A DNA stretch of 14,191 bases from Thermoplasmatota archaeon. Its GTDB lineage: Archaea; Thermoplasmatota; Thermoplasmata; UBA10834. The notes under the pieces were generated by a model that saw only the letters and a program-made list of their open reading frames with translations, did no database searches and was not told the DNA's origin. Made by a program: the position numbers and the translations under genes. The stretch spans positions 1 to 14,191 of the forward strand of contig JAJISI010000022.1 of the NCBI GenBank assembly GCA_022848805.1. The letters are read 5' to 3'. Positions 1 to 6,818 of the stretch are shown here, one piece after another. Position 1 is the first letter of the stretch; each line of letters starts with the position of its first letter.

Positions 1-591
1 ATAGCGAACGGGCTGACTCCCGCGAGGCTCAGGAAACAGGTGGACGCCATTCGGCGGGTCCAGGAGAGCCATGGCGACGGCATTCAGGTGCTTGCGGGCA
101 CCGAAGTGGACATAAAGGCTGACGGCTCGCTCGATTTGCCGTCATCGGTGTTGAAAGACCTAGACATCGTGATCGGCTCGGTTCATTCGCGGATGAAGAT
201 GGATTCCAGGGAGATGACGGAGCGGGTCACCAATGCGATGGAGTCCGGGTTGGTGGACATAATCGGCCACCCGACCGGCCGGATCATCGGACGTCGCGAC
301 CCGGTCAAGCTGGACATCCAAAGAATATTCGACGTGGCGCGAGAGACGGACGTCGCGATGGAGATCAACGCATTCCCCGATAGGCTGGACCTGCGCGACG
401 CCCACTGTCGGTTGGCGAAGGACCGTGGCGTGACCGTCGCGATCGGCACAGACGCTCACTCCATCCGACATCTTGATTACCTCCGACTCGGTATCATCAC
501 GGCGAGACGTGGTTGGCTCTCGAAGGAGAGAGTCCTGAATGCGATGAGCTCCGATGAGCTGAAGCGAAGGTTGCGCGGAAGGAGATCATGA
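1..591 (+). CDS. polX: DNA polymerase X, C-terminal PHP domain (5' end outside window)
   Basis: Partial gene; the frame is open from base 1, giving 196 residues and a TGA stop. The translation matches the C-terminal PHP phosphoesterase domain of bacterial/archaeal family X DNA polymerases. Visible metal-site motifs are GTEVDI (Glu35 of the fragment), SVHS (His62), GHPTGR (His90) and GTDAHS (Asp151, His153), plus EINAFPDRLDL and the terminal TARRGWL segment typical of PolX. In this family the N-terminal Pol-beta-like part fills short gaps and the PHP domain gives a metal-dependent 3'-5' exonuclease or phosphatase activity. A full PolX is usually about 570-580 residues, so roughly two thirds should lie upstream. 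The stop overlaps the ligA start (ATGA), so the two are probably co-translated and act in the same gap-repair pathway. A stand-alone PHP protein cannot be excluded from this window, but the sequence is much more PolX-like than histidinol-phosphatase-like. Confidence 0.88.
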   Translation: MANGLTPARLRKQVDAIRRVQESHGDGIQVLAGTEVDIKADGSLDLPSSVLKDLDIVIGSVHSRMKMDSREMTERVTNAMESGLVDIIGHPTGRIIGRRDPVKLDIQRIFDVARETDVAMEINAFPDRLDLRDAHCRLAKDRGVTVAIGTDAHSIRHLDYLRLGIITARRGWLSKERVLNAMSSDELKRRLRGRRS

Positions 592-2594
592 CGGACGAAC
601 GCCAGAAGGCGCTGAAGAGGATGAAAGAGCTGGTCGAGACGATATCGTACCATGACCAGAGGTACTACGTCGATGACGATCCGGAGATATCCGACTTCGA
701 GTATGACATGCTTGTCAAGGAACTGGAGATGCTCGAGGCCGAACATCCTTCCATGATGCTCCCGGAGTCCCCCACGCAGAGGGTCTCCGGGGTGCCACTC
801 GACGAGTTCCCGCAGGTAGAGCACACGATTTCGATGCTGAGTTTGGACAACTGCTACTCCGCTGAAGAGCTCCGAGACTTCGACCAGCGCGTGAGGAAAT
901 GGCTCGATGATGAGCCTGTCGAATACGTCGTGGAGCTTAAGGTCGATGGACTGAGCATCGCACTGCTGTACGAGGAGGGAATGCTCGTCCGCGGAGCGAC
1001 CAGGGGGGACGGCCGGACCGGGGAGGATGTGACGTCCAACGTCAGGACGATAAGAAGTATTCCTCTGAAGCTCGGCCCGAGCTCCGGGCTGGCGACTGCC
1101 GAGATAAGGGGTGAGGTCTACATGCCCGCGGACAGCTTCAGACGCCTCAACAACGAGAGAGAGGAAGCCGGTCAGACCCCTTTCGCCAATCCGAGAAACG
1201 CCGCAGCTGGGTCCATACGCCAGCTCGACCCTCGGGTGGCTGCGTCAAGGCCTCTCGAAGCGGTCTTCTACGCCCTGAGTCACAGCGACGGGTCGATGCC
1301 GCCCACACATTTCCAGTGTCTCGAAGCGTTGAGACAGGCCGGCCTCAGGACCAGTCCTTATGTCGCGCGGTTCGGGAGCATCGGCGAAGCTTTGGACCAT
1401 ATCATGATCTGGGAGTCGAAACGGGATACGGCCGGCTTCGAGGTCGACGGCATGGTCGTCAAGGTGGATTCGCTCGACCAGCAGAGGCGGTTGGGCCACA
1501 CTGCGAAGAACCCGAGGTGGGCTATAGCCTACAAGTTCCCCCCTAAGCAGATGACGACGAAGCTGCTGGAGATCCGCGTGCAGGTCGGAAGGACCGGGGC
1601 GCTCACGCCCGTCGCGGTGCTGGAACCCGTGGAGCTGGGCGGGGTTTCGGTCTCAAGATCCACGCTGCACAACGAGGGAGAGGTCAAGCGTAAGGGGTTG
1701 ATGGTCGGCGATCACGTGCTCGTGGAGCGCGCAGGTGACGTCATCCCTCAGGTCGTCAAACCGATCTTGGAGAGGAGAACGGGCGACGAGACCGAGTTCG
1801 TCATGCCGACCGACTGCCCTGCCTGCGGCTCGGAGACTGCCCGTGAGGAGGGTGAGGCGGTCAGAAGATGTGTCAACGCGTCTTGTCCTGCACAGGTGAA
1901 GGAGCGGCTGCTACACTTCTGCTCGCGTGACGCTATGGACATCGAGGGGATCGGCCCGTCGCTCATCGACCAGTTGGTCGACTCCGAGCTGGTCGACAAC
2001 GCCGCTGACTTGTATTCGCTGAGTCCCTCCGACCTCATGGGGCTCGAGGGGGTCGCTGAGAGGTCGTCTGCGAACATCGTCGCATCCATCGACTCGAGCC
2101 GGGTGAGCGGGTTCGAGCGTCTGCTGTTCGCTTTGGGCATAAGACACGTCGGGGACACAACCGCCCGCGATCTGGCGCGCGCCTTCGGAGACGTCGACGC
2201 GATCCTATCCGCTTCGGAGGAGGAACTATCGAAGGTGCCTGGCATCGGAGCCGTCGTAGCATCGTCGGTGCGCCAGTTTTTCGACCGCTCCGAGAACCTG
2301 TCGCTCATAGAACGCCTCCGTGGACATCGCCTCAACATGACCGCCACGATGCCGCGCTCGGGCCCACTGGATGGGAAGACATTCCTCTTCACCGGGGAGC
2401 TCCGCTCGATGAGCCGGCAGGAGGCTAGCTCCCTGGTCAAATCGCTCGGTGGGAAGGTGTCCTCGTCCGTCTCGAATACGGTCGACTTCGTCGTGGCCGG
2501 CGAGAGCCCGGGCTCGAAACTAGCAAACGCCCAGAAACTCAACAAGAGGATTCTCTCCGAGGGAGAGTTCATTGACATGGCGAAAGTGGACTAG
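588..2594 (+). CDS. ligA: NAD+-dependent DNA ligase LigA
   Basis: Complete, 668 residues, the normal length for LigA. It seals nicks between adjacent 3'-OH and 5'-phosphate ends through a lysine-AMP intermediate made from NAD+. Domains in order: Ia, which binds NMN (residues 1-70, with YYVDDDP and DFEYDML); the adenylation domain with motif ELKVDG and nucleophile Lys118, TRGDGRTGEDVT, RGEVYMP, NPRNAAAGS, GFEVDGMVVKVD and WAIAYKFPP; an OB fold (about 325-400, with VGRTGALTPVA and ERAGDVIPQ); a four-cysteine zinc finger (Cys410, 413, 428, 433); helix-hairpin-helix repeats (about 450-570, with GIGPSLI, LEGVAERSS and PGIGAVVAS); and a BRCT domain (about 592-668). The ATG overlaps the polX stop by four bases, and AAGGAG lies just upstream at 579-584, which supports this start. 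All key residues are present, so it should be active. In archaea this ligase is uncommon, because most use an ATP-dependent enzyme; transfer from bacteria is likely. Confidence 0.97.
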   Translation: MTDERQKALKRMKELVETISYHDQRYYVDDDPEISDFEYDMLVKELEMLEAEHPSMMLPESPTQRVSGVPLDEFPQVEHTISMLSLDNCYSAEELRDFDQRVRKWLDDEPVEYVVELKVDGLSIALLYEEGMLVRGATRGDGRTGEDVTSNVRTIRSIPLKLGPSSGLATAEIRGEVYMPADSFRRLNNEREEAGQTPFANPRNAAAGSIRQLDPRVAASRPLEAVFYALSHSDGSMPPTHFQCLEALRQAGLRTSPYVARFGSIGEALDHIMIWESKRDTAGFEVDGMVVKVDSLDQQRRLGHTAKNPRWAIAYKFPPKQMTTKLLEIRVQVGRTGALTPVAVLEPVELGGVSVSRSTLHNEGEVKRKGLMVGDHVLVERAGDVIPQVVKPILERRTGDETEFVMPTDCPACGSETAREEGEAVRRCVNASCPAQVKERLLHFCSRDAMDIEGIGPSLIDQLVDSELVDNAADLYSLSPSDLMGLEGVAERSSANIVASIDSSRVSGFERLLFALGIRHVGDTTARDLARAFGDVDAILSASEEELSKVPGIGAVVASSVRQFFDRSENLSLIERLRGHRLNMTATMPRSGPLDGKTFLFTGELRSMSRQEASSLVKSLGGKVSSSVSNTVDFVVAGESPGSKLANAQKLNKRILSEGEFIDMAKVD

Positions 2595-2711
2595 GACGCC
2601 GGCCCGTCCCTCATGGATTATTGCATCCCGTGATAGCCATGGACCATCATTCAAATACCCTCGCGTGCAAGAGTATACGTACCGAACATTCAGCGAGAGT
2701 GAGAACGAGAG
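2595..2711. other. intergenic region between ligA and the zinc-ribbon gene
   Basis: A 117-base gap without a convincing gene. It contains the promoter-like element listed separately. Short open frames here run into the zinc-ribbon gene in other frames and show no recognisable domain. No T-rich terminator tract is seen after ligA. Confidence 0.5.
2672..2680 (+). promoter_or_regulatory. possible archaeal TATA box for the zinc-ribbon gene
   Basis: The sequence AGTATACGT is an A/T-rich island in GC-rich surroundings. It lies about 36 bases before the ATG at 2712, which would place transcription start close to 2700. A second A/T patch, TTCAAATACC at 2650-2659, is an alternative. The element suggests transcription separate from ligA, but there is no supporting mapping data. 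Confidence 0.35.
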
Positions 2712-3590
2712 ATGCAGGGAAAATCCGTGGGCAGGAACAACAACCAGCGCGACAAGTCGAGGCCTCGCCTCCAGAGGACGCTTCGCTCCATGCCACCCGA
2801 CCTTGCGCCCTCTCAGGTTTCAGCCCCTTCTCCGTCGAAGCCCTATCCCGACACGTCATCCAGATCGGTAGAGCCCCAGACGACCTTCGTTCCAGAGAAC
2901 GGAGGAGCGGGGTCGTCAGCGGTTCAGTACCAGTGCACCTCCTGTGACATGATGGTGAACGCGTCGGATGCGTACTGTCCGTTCTGTGGCGCGATATTCT
3001 CGGACGTCCCTCACTCCCCGGACGGAGATGATGCCGGGGTCGAAGAGGCCTCTGTCGAGACAGTCGGCGAAAGGGAGCCGTTCGTTACGCCCCAGAGGTT
3101 CGACAACCTGTCCATGTTGAAGCCCAGAGCTAGATCCCGCGACCTGCTCTATGCCGAAGCGATGAGGGGGTTTACCGGGTCGGCGCGGCTCCTGGAGGAG
3201 ATCGAGCTTCTGATCACTGATGTGAGCGCGCTAGGAGACGATACGGCAAGCATGCGTCGCCTCATGAGCAGTGCATGGGAGGCCTGCAGAGAGGGAGATT
3301 GGCCCCTGGTGTCCGCCCTTGCTAAGCAGACGGAGGACATGATGTCCCCGAGCATTCCCCAGCTTGTGCGGAGGGAGCTGGGGAAGGCGAGAAACCTCAT
3401 CGTAGAGGCGAAAAGCTGGGGTGCCGATACATCGAAGCACATGTTGACGATGAAGAGCGCAATGAACGCTCTCCACAAAGAGGATCTCGACGAGGCGCTC
3501 CGGCTCACGAAGGAGCTCCTGGACACTCTTAGGGCGGATTCCTCGACATGGAAGAGCGGGATGAGGCAGGGAGCCGAGAGCCCCCGATGA
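2712..3590 (+). CDS. uncharacterised zinc-ribbon protein with two tandem helical repeats
   Basis: 292 residues; I do not recognise a named family. Residues 1-70 are rich in Pro, Ser, Arg and Gln and look disordered. Residues 73-96 form a zinc ribbon with two CxxC knuckles (Cys75, 78, 89, 92; second knuckle CPFC). An acidic linker (about 100-122) follows, then a helical C-terminal half. Within that half, residues 161-211 align without gaps to residues 223-273 (offset 62, 14 of 51 identical, including Gly175/237, Asp177/239, Thr178/240, Ala188/250, Asp196/258 and Asp209/271), so it holds two copies of a helical hairpin unit of TPR-like character. No signal peptide or membrane segment is seen, so it is probably cytoplasmic. 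The zinc ribbon and helical repeats suggest a scaffold or adaptor binding protein or nucleic acid; that is inference. It sits 117 bases after ligA and 60 before a kinase gene. The ATG at 2712 is preceded by a purine-rich stretch (GAGAACGAGAG). Confidence 0.8.
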   Translation: MQGKSVGRNNNQRDKSRPRLQRTLRSMPPDLAPSQVSAPSPSKPYPDTSSRSVEPQTTFVPENGGAGSSAVQYQCTSCDMMVNASDAYCPFCGAIFSDVPHSPDGDDAGVEEASVETVGEREPFVTPQRFDNLSMLKPRARSRDLLYAEAMRGFTGSARLLEEIELLITDVSALGDDTASMRRLMSSAWEACREGDWPLVSALAKQTEDMMSPSIPQLVRRELGKARNLIVEAKSWGADTSKHMLTMKSAMNALHKEDLDEALRLTKELLDTLRADSSTWKSGMRQGAESPR

Positions 3591-3615
3591 CGCCGCTCGC
3601 CCCATCTCAACATAG

Positions 3616-3624
3616 AATACTTAT
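3616..3624 (+). promoter_or_regulatory. possible TATA box for the kinase gene
   Basis: AATACTTAT stands out in the 60-base gap and ends 26 bases before the ATG at 3651, the normal archaeal spacing for a leaderless or nearly leaderless transcript. A purine-rich AGGGAGAG at 3640-3647 could instead act as a ribosome site on a read-through transcript from the gene upstream. Confidence 0.4.
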
Positions 3625-3650
3625 CGCCAGATGATGCATAAGGGAGAGTG

Positions 3651-4382
3651 ATGGCACCGGATCTGACGACCTTGGACGCTCCGGGCTGGGACGCGTTGAG
3701 GCATGCCTTGAACCAGAGAGTGGTTCTTGTCAACGAGACGCTCATACCCAGCAAGAGGAACAGGGTCTGGGTCGTCGAAACCGATGTGCGTCCCGTGGTA
3801 CTCAAGAGGTCCCTCAGCGGGAGAGGGAAACACGAATTCGACATCTTGTCTGAGGCCCGAAGCACTGGGCTGGACGTGCCCTTCCCGTTGCACCGTTCGG
3901 GGGATTACCTTGTCCTCGAATACATAGCCGGGGAGAGATGCGACTCGCTGATCAATCACATGTTCAGCACCGATGCCGCGGAGAGACTCGCATCATGGCT
4001 AGCGGAGTTCCACGCGCGGCTCTCCAGGAACGGGCAATCGTTGATCATGAAGGACGCCGAGCTGGCCAACTTCGTGATGGCCGATGGGAGGATGTTCGGA
4101 GTGGATCTCGAGGACGTTTCCGTCGGGGACCCGCTCGAAGACCTGGGATGCCTCATATCCTCCATGCTCGGTAGCGAGCCGCTCTTCACACCTATCAAGT
4201 TCGACCTGTGCATGAGGCTGCTGGAGACTTACGAATCGGAATCCGGGATGGAGGCCATGGAGAGCGTGAGACCGTACGTGGCCGAGCAGTTGCGAATGTC
4301 TACCGTCACGAAACCGCTCTTCAGAAGAACCTTCGTGGACGCCGCCAACAGGCTGGAGCAGAGCTGGCCTCGGCTGGCGTGA
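3651..4382 (+). CDS. small atypical kinase, APH/RIO-like fold
   Basis: 243 residues from the ATG at 3651; a GTG directly before it (3648) is a less likely start. The protein-kinase-like fold can be read from motifs. SKRNRVWVVE (about 34-43) is the nucleotide-loop strand, VVLKRS carries the likely ATP-phosphate lysine (Lys52), and LVLEYIAGE (about 87-95) is the hinge. MKDAELANF is the catalytic loop, with Asp135 and Asn140 in the D-x4-N spacing, and GVDLED has the metal-binding Asp152 in the DFG position. GDPLEDLG follows, as in aminoglycoside or choline kinase-like proteins. The usual His of HRD/HGD is replaced by Lys134. It is too divergent to name a substrate. KEOPS Bud32 is similar in size, but the characteristic GDLTTSN and EDKAVDL stretches are absent. 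It could phosphorylate a protein or a small molecule. It converges on the coiled-coil gene, with only 17 bases between the stops. Confidence 0.75.
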   Translation: MAPDLTTLDAPGWDALRHALNQRVVLVNETLIPSKRNRVWVVETDVRPVVLKRSLSGRGKHEFDILSEARSTGLDVPFPLHRSGDYLVLEYIAGERCDSLINHMFSTDAAERLASWLAEFHARLSRNGQSLIMKDAELANFVMADGRMFGVDLEDVSVGDPLEDLGCLISSMLGSEPLFTPIKFDLCMRLLETYESESGMEAMESVRPYVAEQLRMSTVTKPLFRRTFVDAANRLEQSWPRLA

Positions 4383-4399
4383 TGACTGTCAGGTTTGTA

Positions 4400-6649
4400 T
4401 CATTGACTTTTCTCGCTGTCGCCTGGATCGTTTCCCTCGGAGTCCGCCTCAGCCTTCTGTTCCCCCGTCGTCTTGCGTGAACGCGCTCTCAGCGCCTCTA
4501 TCCTCTTAGTGATCTCGGAGATGCTGTCGGCCTGCTCGCTCACTACCTGCCTCCGCTTCTCCAGACCGTCGCGCATGGTCTCGACCTTGCCCTTCTCCTG
4601 GGCGAGCTTGTCCGTCTCTTCCTCGAGACTGGCCCTCTTCCTGTCCATCTCCTCCAGCTTCCTGGTGAACTCGGACTCGCGCTCCTCGACCTCCGCCTGT
4701 TTCTTGGCGAGGGATGCTTCGGTCTCCGCCAGCTGCTTCTCCTTCGATTCCAGCTGCAGGGTGTTGTCGCCGAAGGCCTTCCTCTCCTCCTCGAACCGCG
4801 CCATCTCACCTTCGACCTGCGCCTTGACGCGCGAGCTCTCTTCCTGGATGGCGCCTTCCTTCTCGGCCAACACCTTGTCTCGCTCGTCGAATTCGACCTG
4901 CATCGAGTTGAGCGCCTCCTCGCGCTTCTCGAGCTCCTCCTTCGCGGAGCGCAGGCTCTCATCTCTCTCGTTTAGGCTCGTTTCCAACTCTTGCATCTGC
5001 GTCTGCAAGGACGCCGTCGTCGCCTTCGCCGCCTCCAGCTCCGCGGCCTGTTTCGCGAGCTCGTCCTCCCTGGACGCCATGCCTGCCTTGAGCTCCTCCA
5101 GCTCGGCAGCCGTCGCCTGCATCTCCCTCTCCTTCTCTTCGAAGGCGTTCTGCCTGTCCTGGAGGCCTAGGTTCTCGGCCTGCTCCGAAGCTTCCTTCTC
5201 CTCGAGGGCGGATTCCATCTTCGCAATCTCCTTCTCACGCTTGTCGAGTTCTCTGAGGAGAGATTCTACGCGCCCCTCGTCGTCGAGGACCTTCGACTCC
5301 CTGTCCTTGAGTTGCACATCCAGGTCATCGAGCGCCTTCGTCTTTGACTGGAGGTCTTCGTTCTCCTTCCCTATGTTGGCCAGGAGTGTCGAGAGTTCCG
5401 CCTGCTGCGTCTCCGCGTTCGCCTCGATCTGACCGCGTCGGGTGTCGAGCTCGTTCCTGTCGTTCTCGAGCGCCTTCTCGCGCCCTTCGATGTCGGTTTC
5501 CTTGTCTGAGAGCCCTTGTGCGCGTCCTTCCAGCTCCTGAGTCCGTGAGTCCAACTCGGCCCTCTGTCTCTCGGATTCCTCCTTGTCGGTGCGAATCCTC
5601 TCCTCGCCCTCGGAGATACCCGTCTCCCTCTCTTCGAGCTGCCTCTCAAGGTCTTTCAGGTCCGCCCGCATCTGCTCGGTCTCCCCGGAGAAGTCCGCCT
5701 TTTCGTTGTCGAAATCCTTCATCGACACCTCGAGGTCCCTCTTCCTGACATCGAGCTGCGCTTCGAAGCTCCTCAAGGAGCCCTCCTTGGCATCGAGCTC
5801 GCTTCTAGCTGCCTTCAGCTCCTCTCTGTCCCGATCGAGGCTCTTGAGACGGACCTGGGTCTCCTCCACCTGTTTCTGCCACTCATCCTTATCGGCAGCG
5901 AATTTCGCGAGGCCGTCTTCCAGCTTGACGCCTTCCTCTTGGACATCTGCCCGCTCCTTGGCGAGCTTGCCTAAGCCCGTCTCGTACTCCCCGACCTGAT
6001 CGGCGATATGCTCCTGCATACTTCGGATCAGGTTTCGCTTAGCGCCCGTAGCCACGTCGAAGGATTTCTGATTCCTGACGAGGGCCTGCTCCCTCTCCAG
6101 CAGCAGGGTGACCCTCTCGTTGATCTGCATGTGTCTGTCGTTCACTTTGCTCTCGAAGTTCTTGAGCTCCTCCTGCCACTTCGTTGTCTCGTTCCTCAGG
6201 TTCTCGAGCTCCTCCCTGAGCTTGTCGAGTTCGTCAGCCTCGTTCTCGAACTCGTCTCTCTCGACCTTCATGGCAGCAACCGCGTTTTTCGTCTTCGCCT
6301 GCTCGTTCTTCGCCTTCTCCTCTGCTTCTTTGGCTGCTGATACCTTCCCCTCTATCGCAGCGTCGAGAGATTTCTCTACGGAGTTGAGCATCTCGCGGAA
6401 GAATGTCACCTCGTCGTCTCCGGCGACATCCTTGCCGATCACTATGAAGTGCATCTTCTCTCCGACCACGACCGTTCCCGCGAACCTGCTCACTTCGAAT
6501 GCGCCCAGCGCCGCAATGTCTCCTTTTCCGGAGATCGCCGCCTTGACGTCTTCCCAGGTTCCCTCGGCTTTTGGGTTGAAAATGAATTCCTTCAGAAGAG
6601 TTCCGTCTTTCTCAACTAGATATCCCTTTAGCAGTTTCTTGCCAAACAT
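4400..6649 (-). CDS. long coiled-coil protein with small N-terminal alpha/beta domain
   Basis: 749 residues from the ATG at 6649; a GTG three codons upstream (6658) is also possible. Residues 1-100 form a compact domain that starts MFGKKLLKGYLVEKDG and contains GTVVVGEKMHFIVIGKD and a final helix DDEVTFFREMLNSVEKSL. The strand-helix-strand pattern and hydrophobic central strands resemble longin or roadblock-type domains, but this is fold guessing, not a family match. From about residue 100 to 715 the protein is almost pure charged coiled coil (Glu, Lys, Asp, Arg, Gln, Leu), with repeated patterns such as LxxRExxL and very few Gly or Pro. The last 25 residues are an acidic disordered tail. No P-loop, Walker B or SMC/Rad50 hinge is seen, so it is not an SMC ATPase, and no membrane segment or signal peptide is seen. 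A structural, tethering or cytoskeletal role is plausible but unproven. The ATG is not preceded by a clear ribosome site. Confidence 0.85.
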   Translation of the reverse strand: MFGKKLLKGYLVEKDGTLLKEFIFNPKAEGTWEDVKAAISGKGDIAALGAFEVSRFAGTVVVGEKMHFIVIGKDVAGDDEVTFFREMLNSVEKSLDAAIEGKVSAAKEAEEKAKNEQAKTKNAVAAMKVERDEFENEADELDKLREELENLRNETTKWQEELKNFESKVNDRHMQINERVTLLLEREQALVRNQKSFDVATGAKRNLIRSMQEHIADQVGEYETGLGKLAKERADVQEEGVKLEDGLAKFAADKDEWQKQVEETQVRLKSLDRDREELKAARSELDAKEGSLRSFEAQLDVRKRDLEVSMKDFDNEKADFSGETEQMRADLKDLERQLEERETGISEGEERIRTDKEESERQRAELDSRTQELEGRAQGLSDKETDIEGREKALENDRNELDTRRGQIEANAETQQAELSTLLANIGKENEDLQSKTKALDDLDVQLKDRESKVLDDEGRVESLLRELDKREKEIAKMESALEEKEASEQAENLGLQDRQNAFEEKEREMQATAAELEELKAGMASREDELAKQAAELEAAKATTASLQTQMQELETSLNERDESLRSAKEELEKREEALNSMQVEFDERDKVLAEKEGAIQEESSRVKAQVEGEMARFEEERKAFGDNTLQLESKEKQLAETEASLAKKQAEVEERESEFTRKLEEMDRKRASLEEETDKLAQEKGKVETMRDGLEKRRQVVSEQADSISEITKRIEALRARSRKTTGEQKAEADSEGNDPGDSEKSQ

Positions 6650-6818
6650 AGAGGCCACATCCGACGAGCTTCAACGGGGGTTAAGGCTCTTGATCCGGGC
6701 CTGCGCTGTGTATTCCGATCCACCACGGCCGCAGGTAACCGCTTCAGATTCCAAACGGTGTTATTGGGCAGCTTGAACATAACCTTTTCTACTTCTGGCA
6801 GGGCCCGGGCGCTGAATA
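6650..6818. other. intergenic region between copA and the coiled-coil gene
   Basis: This 169-base gap lies between two minus-strand genes. It contains a near-palindrome just after the copA stop (listed separately) and several weak A/T patches on the minus strand, for example AAGGTTATG around 6791-6783 and CCTTAACC around 6686-6679. Any of these could serve the coiled-coil gene, but none is a convincing TATA box. No RNA gene or conserved open frame is recognised. Confidence 0.4.
6799..6814. repeat. 16-base near-palindrome downstream of copA
   Basis: CAGGGCCCGGGCGCTG pairs with itself at 14 of 16 positions; the only mismatched pair is 6802/6811. It starts four bases beyond the copA stop on the minus strand. 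It could form a short GC-rich hairpin or be a protein site. No T-run follows on the minus strand, so a classical intrinsic terminator is not supported. Confidence 0.3.

Noticed and set aside
1748..2578. Long minus-strand open frame (276 codons) opposite ligA
   Set aside because: It lies fully inside the intact ligA gene, is Ser/Arg-rich without any domain, and reflects the codon pattern of the real gene.
3149..3865. Minus-strand open frame (238 codons) spanning two plus-strand genes
   Set aside because: It crosses the promoter gap between the zinc-ribbon and kinase genes, shows no domain, and both plus-strand genes have clear motifs.
3651..4382. Assignment of the kinase as KEOPS Bud32
   Set aside because: The size and fold fit, but the typical Bud32 catalytic loop and the EDKAVDL stretch are absent, so only a general kinase call is supported.
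4473..5432. Plus-strand open frame (319 codons) opposite the coiled-coil gene
   Set aside because: Its Ser/Leu/Ala-rich low-complexity product is the complement of Glu/Lys/Asp codons; the minus-strand coiled coil is the clear coding frame.
4400..6649. SMC/Rad50-type ATPase
   Set aside because: No Walker A, signature or Walker B motif and no hinge domain were found; the N-terminal domain is of a different kind.
6108..6776. Plus-strand open frame (222 codons) with hydrophobic and Ser-rich stretches
   Set aside because: It is another shadow of the coiled-coil gene and crosses into the intergenic region; the apparent membrane-like Phe/Ser runs come from Lys/Glu/Arg codons on the other strand.
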